Assembly: GCF_000565175.1 (NCBI RefSeq)
Contig: NZ_CP006681.1
Location: forward strand, 248,001 to 312,000
Length of the DNA: 64,000 bases
Reading direction: 5' to 3'
DNA from: Spiroplasma culicicola AES-1
Lineage (GTDB): Bacteria; Bacillota_I; Bacilli_A; Mycoplasmatales; Mycoplasmataceae
Part shown: in pieces, positions 57,925-64,000 of the stretch
Position numbering within the stretch: the first letter of the stretch is position 1
Layout of the letters: each line of letters begins with the position of its first letter
The notes under the pieces: model-generated
Told to the model about the DNA's origin: nothing
What the model saw: only the letters and a program-made list of their open reading frames with translations
The model's database searches: none
Translations under genes and position numbers: made by a program

Positions 57925-58932
57925 ATGTTAAAAGAAAAGATATTATCATATTTAATGATACAAGCAAAAGCATTAAAAATAATAAAACCTATTAATAAAT
58001 TGTATGAACTTAAAGATTTTTCAAATAATATATTCTATTTAATTGTTGGTGAAACTGGGGGCTATATAATTTTTGATCCAGAATCAGGTCACGTCTATGA
58101 AAAATCTCAATCATTTAAAATTCCTTATAGTTTTAGTAACGAGATTGAAAATTTTTATCTTGGACCATTATGATATATTGAAAAAAATAATAACAGCATT
58201 AGACTTTTAGGACCAGAAGAGTTTGTTTTAAACAAAGAAGAAATGGAACTTTTACAAGAAAGTTTTAATGAAGTATTATTTAAAGCTCGTAATAATAAGA
58301 ATGTCAAATCACTTGAATATATAAATTCTGATAATCAAATTTTTAAAATGCCAAGAGCTAAAATTGTGCGCATAAAAAACTATGAGTATATCATGACAAA
58401 TAAACACCCACGTAATCATGAGGGTAGTTGTGGTTTTGTAGCAGCTTCATTAATTTTATATTTTTGATACAAAACCAAAAACAAGCAATTAATATCCAAA
58501 TCATATCTTACTCCAAATGATGAACTAAATGATACTAGAGAGTTAGTTTCTATTGAAAATAACCTTAAAGATAAACTTGTTCATATAAATGATGGTGATC
58601 CAGAATCATGAGCTGCAACCGTTGCAAGTTGTTTAAGAGTATATTGTTTAGAAAAGAATATAAAGTGTTGAGCTGATTGAAAATTTTTCAAGGAAGGTTT
58701 AACTAACTCGATCAAACGCAACCAACCTGCGATATTTTTTGGTCTATTAAAAAAACCTTCTAATGATTTAAGTTCAGTTGGTTCAAAATTGAATCATGCT
58801 GTAGCTGTTTATGGTTATGAATATGGTTTTTGATCAAATAATTTTATTGTTAATTTCGGATGACAAGATCCTGGTGAAGTAATTTTATCTGAGTATACAT
58901 CAGGATCAACAGCATTTTTTAAGCTTTTATAA
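57925..58932 (+). CDS. Papain-like cysteine peptidase, 335 aa
   Basis: The C-terminal half has the papain-fold triad: Cys in HEGSCGFVAASLILYF, His in LNHAVAVYGYEYG, and Asn in NFIVNFGWQDPGE. The first 120 residues (LIVGETGGYIIFDPESGHVYEK to PLWYIEKN) resemble the pro-domain of streptopain/C10-type enzymes. No signal peptide is visible, so it is either cytoplasmic, exported by another route, or released by lysis. RBS GGGGGA at 57909. A lipoprotein gene follows after 21 bases. Could be a bacteriocin-processing, toxin or self-defence protease; none is proven. Confidence 0.76.
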
Positions 58933-58953
58933 AATTGACAGGAGTCTTTTATT

Positions 58954-59481
58954 ATGAAAAACAAATTAAGTTACATATTAATTTTCACATTTTTAATTTC
59001 AATGATATCGAATGTAGTTTCTTGCTTCCCAAAGCAATTTGCAGATTATATCTATATTAAGTTGCCGTTTGAATTAAATCAGTTCATAAATTATGAAATA
59101 AATTATCAAGACAATTATACTAATATAGATCCTTGTTGCGATGATTATTTATATAAAAATACTATAAGTAGCTCAATTAAACCATTTTTAGAGTATGTTT
59201 ATTGGGGTGAAATGGCTTATAAGTATAACCCCAAAGCTGAAGTAGATTTTATTTTAGATGAAAATGAAACCTATGCAATTGTAAAAAATAAAATGACCTA
59301 TATTGAAGATGGAGTAGAAAAAATCTTAGAATATAATTTTTATGCTTATTGAGTTAAATTGGGTTATTTTACAATAGTGGGTTCAGACCAATACCATCAC
59401 GCTTTTGGAAATTATAGTAGAAGGTTCTTTGATTACCTGGAATTCATCGAAGAATTAAAGCGAGATAAAATAAATTTATAA
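58954..59481 (+). CDS. Lipoprotein paired with the peptidase, 175 aa
   Basis: Signal peptide MKNKLSYILIFTFLISMISN with lipobox VVSC. The mature part has an early CC pair (DPCCDDYLY) and a beta-rich pattern (YAIVKNKMTYIEDGVEKILE). Not recognised. It starts 21 bases after the peptidase stop and has its own AGGAG, so it is probably cotranscribed; possible roles are inhibitor, receptor or surface substrate of the peptidase (inference). Confidence 0.72.
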
Positions 59482-59545
59482 TTAAGTCTTGGTAATTATA
59501 CAAATTTTCCCTAAAAAGATGCATTTTATTTGTTGAGGTGTCATT

Positions 59546-60096
59546 ATGGGCAGAGTTAAACAAATAGTAACATTTGTGAAAGATTTAGATCAAGAGCAAT
59601 TTTTAACATGCATTGGTACAACTTGCAGACAAATTAAAGAAGGTTTGAAAATACATTAAATCAGATTGCACTGATTATAATACTTGCATAGGAATTGCAA
59701 TTGATGAGCACAATGAAATATTTGTTGATAATACAATTACTAGAAAACTACAAGTAAAATATGTAGAAAAAGCCTTAACAAATGAACTTATTGAACAAGG
59801 TTCAACACTACAGATATGTAATCACTCTATCAAAGAGCTGCTACACAAACAAGACCACAAAATCTAGCCTTTAAAGGATCTGCTAATCTAGAAAATATAT
59901 ATAAGCATCTAGAAAAAGTTAGTAAACTATAATCAAATTTTAAAGAATTTATATATAAATTTCATGAATTAGGATTTAACAATATTAAAAAATACTTAAG
60001 ATTATGAAAATGACAATATACAGAATGAAGAAAAACAAAAAAAGTCAGTTTAAAAACCTTTACTTTTTCCAATACCAAATTAATAAGTAAAATATA
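59546..60096 (+). pseudogene. Decayed IS1595/ISXO2-type transposase
   Basis: Several frames carry parts of a DDE-type ISXO2-like transposase: MGRVKQIVTFVKDLDQEQF (59546-59659, then a stop), CIGIAIDEHNEIFVDN...GSTLQICNHS (frame two, about 59658-59865), and FKEFIYKFHELGFNNIKKYL near 59940-60096. The zinc-finger and catalytic middle are missing and there are several stops and frameshifts, so it cannot work. It lies between the lipoprotein and the RNase J-like gene and marks past transposition in this island. Confidence 0.7.
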
Positions 60097-60150
60097 AATA
60101 GTTACAAATAATATTAGAAAATATCATATGATATTTACCTTTTATATGCA

Positions 60151-60175
60151 AAAATCCATCAATCTGATGGATTTT
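60151..60175 (+). terminator. Hairpin downstream of the transposase remnant
   Basis: Perfect 10-bp stem AAAATCCATC/GATGGATTTT with a five-base loop; only four T's at the end, so either a terminator or an insertion-sequence end. Confidence 0.55.
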
Positions 60176-60186
60176 GAGGTTTTGCC

Positions 60187-60208
60187 AAGATTTAAAGGTA
60201 AAATTAAA
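60187..60208 (+). repeat. 22-base direct repeat, right copy
   Basis: 21/22 match to 57631-57652. Here its arms AAGATTTAA/TTAAATCTT also form an inverted repeat, which is imperfect in the left copy. Confidence 0.65.
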
Positions 60209-60274
60209 TCTTATTTTTAAATTAGTTGGTAAAAGAGACTAAAAATAAATTATAATTATTATGATTTTATTCTG

Positions 60275-60308
60275 TATATGTCACGGCCTTTTAAAAGAGT
60301 GACATATA
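60275..60308 (+). promoter_or_regulatory. 5' hairpin before the RNase J-like gene
   Basis: Arms TATATGTCAC (60275-60284) and GTGACATATA (60299-60308) pair perfectly; the loop contains CTTTTAAAAG, itself self-complementary. A's, not T's, follow, so it is not a terminator. Placed 59 bases before the start codon. Confidence 0.6.
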
Positions 60309-60366
60309 AAAAGTTTTTAAAATAACACATAATTGAAATTGAATATATAAAGGAGAATTTTTAACT

Positions 60367-62070
60367 ATGGCAGAAATTAAATTTATGGCCCTTGGTGGTC
60401 AAGATGAAAGAGGAAAAAACACATTTATCGTTAGTGTTGATGATGAATTATTTGTGTTTGATGTAGGAATTAAGTTTCCAGAAAGAAGTATTTTAGGGAT
60501 TGATGTTGTAATTCCAAGTTTTGAATACTTAAAATCAAATGCAAAGAAAATCAAAGGAATATTTTTATCAAATCCAAGTAGTAATAATGCTGGAGCAATC
60601 AGTTACATTTTACGCGAAATTGATGTGCCTGTTTATTGCAATGAATTGACAACAACAATTTTAAAATACCGAAACTTAAAATATCGAATTAAAAATAGAG
60701 AAAATAACTTCAAAATTGTAAATGATAAAGAAATCATAAATTTTGGAAAAAATAAAATTGAAATCTTTAGAACTACTGCAAGTTTTCCAGAAACTTTTGG
60801 ATTTGCACTTCATACAGAAAATGGAACAATTGTTTATGCTGGAGATTATATAATTGATGGAAATGAACAATCATGATTCTCAACAGATATGAATCATTTA
60901 TCTGAAATTTCTAAAAAAGGAGTATTAGCATTAATTTCTGACTCAGAACATGCTTCAAGAATTGGTTATACTGTTCCAAATCACAGAATTGATAAATTCA
61001 TTTCTGCACCAATGAAAGATATGAAAAGAAAGCTTGTTTTGGGAATGTTTGAAGAAGATGTATTCAAATTATTTGAAATTATTAAACAAGCAAAAGAACA
61101 AGGAAGAAAAATGGCAATTTATGGAAAAACATTGTCAAAAGTTGTTGAATCAAAAATTATTCAAGATTCATTAGCTGTTTCTAAAAGTGATATTATCTCT
61201 CTTGAAGAATATATGAAATCTGAAAATGGTATTTTAATTGTAACTGGAGCTGGAGATTTATTATATTCACGTCTTGCAAAAATTGCATCAGGAAATGATG
61301 AAAGTATTGAGTTTTCAGAAAATGATACTATTGTATTGGCAACTCCTCCAGCAGCTGGAGTTGAAAAAAGACATGCAGAAATTTTAGATGAACTTGCAAG
61401 AACTAATGCCAAAATTATTTCATTAAGTGAAAGAAATATTTGATCAATGAGAGCAAGTTATGAAGATATTAAATTAATGACAAGAATTATGAAACCAAAA
61501 TGTTTCATTCCAATTAAAGGATTATACAAAGATTTCTTAAGCGCAGAAAAGGCTGCTAAAGAAGCTGGAGTTTCACCAGAAAATATCCAATTAATTAACA
61601 ATGGACAAGTTTTAAAAATTACAAAAGAGGGTAAACTTGTAATCTCGGCTGAAAATATTAAAACAAGTGATGTTTATGTTGATGGTATTGGAGTTGGTGA
61701 TATTGGTGCTGTTGTTTTAAATGAAAGAAAACAATTGGCAACTGATGGTGCTGTTATAATTGGGGCAAACATTGATGAAAAAACAAAAGAGTTAGCTTCT
61801 TTAATTGATATTCAAATGAGAGGTGTAATTTACATCCAAGAAGATAATCCAATTTTTAAATTGATGCAAAAGCAAATTATTGATATTTTGGAACGTCACA
61901 AAAATGATTCAAAAACTAATGGTACAGATTATGATTTAAATGTAATTAAGAAAGAAATTATTTCAAGAATTAGAAGTACTGTTAAACAAGAAACTGGTAA
62001 ACAACCAATCGTTCTTGTAATTGTCAATGAAATTAATATTTCATCATTCTATGAACCAAAAAAACGTTAA
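60367..62070 (+). CDS. RNase J-family protein with lost metal site, 567 aa
   Basis: Full-length RNase J layout: beta-lactamase/beta-CASP core and C-terminal domain (DGIGVGDIGAVVLNERKQLA). The metal motif THGHEDHIG is replaced by SNPSSNNAG at residues 68-76, SDSTNA reads SDSEHA, and the late HVSGHA and HGE motifs read SMRAS and KGLY. So no catalytic metal ligands remain and nuclease activity is unlikely. It is probably the RNase J2-type partner of an active RNase J1 encoded elsewhere, as a scaffold in the degradation complex. RBS AAGGAG. Own terminator. Confidence 0.88.
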
Positions 62071-62076
62071 TATTTT

Positions 62077-62103
62077 AAAAACCAACCTATAGGTTGGTTT
62101 TTT
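62077..62103 (+). terminator. Terminator after the RNase J-like gene
   Basis: Stem AAACCAACCTA/TAGGTTGGTTT, then T run. Confidence 0.88.
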
Positions 62104-62180
62104 CTATAAAATATATTAGAAATAAAACTAAAATGTATTAAAATCATATGGTAAGGGCAAAACTAAGGGTGACTTTTTTT

Positions 62181-64000
62181 ATGAACAATTTCAATGAATT
62201 TGGAAATGGGTCAACTGACAATGATTCTGATAGAACAAGGGCAATGACTTTCCAAAAGAAACAAAGAAAACCTGATTCAATATCATGAATTGTTACAGCA
62301 TTAGTATTATTTTTCTTGACAGTAATGTCATTGGGAAGAATTACAATTGTTGGACAATTATTAGATGATATTATTTTTACTTTGCCATTTGGATGATTTA
62401 AATATTTCTTATACTTATTATTTTTCATAGTTGATTTTGCTATATATTTTGGAATTAAATTTAAACCTAAAAAAAGATTTATTGCTATGGTTTTTGTAAC
62501 TTGAATCATGATGTGTTGAATCATGACTTCAATTCTATTTATAGTAGCTCACTTAACTCAAGCACAAGATTTAAAAATTGAAAATTTTTGAAGTGAAGAT
62601 ATTTTAAAAGTATCTGTTTCTTCTTATTTTGAGCACTGAAAAAATCACTCTTATTTTGGAACTGAAGATCCACATTGATTAATTTCTAGTCGCGATAGTT
62701 ACTTTACTAGTTGAGCTGGTGGGGGAATGTTTGGTGCTGTTTTAAATGGAATTGGTTCATATACAACAATTTATGGATCATTAGTATTGGCATTGTTCTT
62801 CTTTTTTATCAATATGATGTGAATCTTTACAGGAGATCCATTATACTTGTTTAAACCAAAAGCAAAAAGAAAAGGAAAACGATTAAGAATTTTATCACTG
62901 GGCTCAAAACAAAATAATAATTTACAGCCAAAAAAAGCTGGGAAGAAAAGAAATATTTTTAATATTATTCGTTTTGACTCAACAAAAACTTTAGATGATA
63001 TTGATTTTGTTCATTCAATTCGTGAATCAGATATTACAATTGAATTACCAAGTTTTTCACGTGTAAATGAAAATCAAGTATATCAACCAGTTGATCAAAA
63101 CTTTTATAATGATGATTATTTTGTTGATTATCAAGAACCAAGCCCAATGTTTAATGATCTTGATTTTGCCTATGATAAATCAAAAAACTATGCAATTGGA
63201 AATCGTGGATATAGCAAAGTTGATCAAAATATAAACTTACTTGAAGAAGACAATTTTGATCAGCCATTAGAACAAGAATTTAATCCTCAATTTATTCCTA
63301 GACCTCTTAAACAAGAAGTTTTTGAAGAAGAAATTAGAAAAGGAAGTGTTTCTTCTTCTGAAAGTGCAAGAAGAGAATTTGAACGTCAAACTAAAGTGAC
63401 TCCTCATGGAATTGGGGGTCAAACAGAAGAATTCTTAAAAGACTTTAAAAAAGCTCCAACTGAAGCAGATCAAATTACTTTAGAAGACTTTATGAATAGT
63501 GCAATTTCTGAACAAGAATCACGTGAAAAACAATGACAAAAAACTCAAACTTATGTATCTCCAATGGAAGAAATTCGCAATAAGAGATTTGGTAATTCAA
63601 ATGGTAACTTGCCAATTCGCAATCAAGTTACAAAAACAATTGAATTAAATACTCAAAATTCTTCACAAAAAGTTGTTTTTGTAAATAAAAGTTATGTTTT
63701 ACCAACAATTGATATTTTAAAAAGTGATAGTAATAGTCAACAAGAATATGAAAAACAAAAACAAAAATCTAAACTAAAAGCAGAAGCAATTAATCAAACT
63801 TTTGCACAATTTAATGTAAATGCTAAGGTTGTTAATATGAATATTGGTCCAAGTGTGACAAAATTTGAAGTTCAACCAGGTCCTGGAACTAAGGTAAATA
63901 ACATTACTAGTTTGGAAAATGATTTAAAATTAGCATTAGCAAATCAAAATGTTAGAATTGAAGCACCAATTCAAGGAAAAGCAGCTGTTGGGATTGAAGT
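62181..64000 (+). CDS. ftsK: DNA translocase FtsK, C-terminus cut by window end
   Basis: Four membrane segments at about residues 33-52, 62-85, 95-118 and 195-215, then a long acidic/Gln-rich linker (about 225-480) and the start of the alpha domain of the motor, FNVNAKVVNMNIGPSVTKFE and VRIEAPIQGKAAVGIE. The RecA-like motor and gamma domain lie beyond the window. It pumps chromosome ends through the division site. Start 62181 follows AAGGGTGA at 62165; the region before the first TGA-free stretch is coding. Confidence 0.9.

Noticed and set aside
59546-60096. Intact transposase or novel small gene
   Set aside because: Fragments of one transposase family occur in different frames with stops and a missing middle, so it is a remnant.

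Overview
The window looks like part of the chromosome of an AT-rich, wall-less Mollicute of the Mesoplasma/Entomoplasma/Mycoplasma mycoides type. This is inferred from three things: UGA is read as tryptophan throughout (almost every long gene is interrupted by TGA in the standard code and is whole when TGA is Trp), lipoprotein signals end in an unmodified-looking A-C-G/A-C-E lipobox, and sugar uptake relies heavily on PTS systems. No species can be named from the sequence alone. No rRNA, tRNA, CRISPR array or intact mobile element was found.

Layout. 1-8.4 kb: an aldo/keto reductase cut by the window edge (minus), a membrane protein, then a large lipoprotein and a 1503-residue FtsX-like permease. 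8.5-14.2 kb: two membrane proteins, a YgjP-like metallopeptidase, a protein with a C-terminal J domain and three unrecognised soluble proteins. 14.2-24.5 kb: housekeeping genes typA, eno, a PAP2 phosphatase, ruvX, hpt, then pfkA and two tandem pyruvate kinases, so much of lower glycolysis is together. 24.6-25.6 kb: a Gfo/Idh-type oxidoreductase (minus).

25.7-35 kb is a beta-glucoside operon: PTS IIB, IIC, a DUF2188-like protein, two GH1 6-phospho-beta-glucosidases, a MupG/DUF871 glycosidase and a ROK kinase, with the IIA gene facing it on the minus strand. 35-41.3 kb: thrS with a structured leader, a formate/nitrite-type channel, an ABC exporter behind a leader terminator, and a ROK glucokinase. 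41.4-46.4 kb is a second cellobiose-type PTS locus (lipoprotein, IIC, IIB, second MupG homologue, small membrane protein). 46.6-48.4 kb is a glucose/GlcNAc-type EIIBC gene behind several nested inverted repeats. Imported phospho-sugars would be split by the glycosidases, phosphorylated by the ROK kinases and fed to pfkA, eno and pyk.

48.4-56 kb: a zinc-ribbon protein and a membrane protein with a phage-capsid-like zinc motif, the infC-rpmI-rplT operon with an attenuator leader, a duplicated multi-spanning membrane protein, a small Cys-motif protein, trpS (minus), nadK and a rhodanese (minus). 56-60.3 kb is an accessory island: a two-gene ABC transporter (minus), a papain-like peptidase, a lipoprotein and a decayed IS1595/ISXO2-type transposase, with a 22-bp direct repeat on each side of the plus-strand part. 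60.4-64 kb: an RNase J homologue whose metal-binding site is lost, and the start of ftsK, cut by the window end.

The most unusual signals are the metal-site-less RNase J, the PTS IIC proteins with long coiled coils on opposite ends, two MupG-type glycosidases in a wall-less cell, the peptidase/lipoprotein island, and several structured mRNA leaders.
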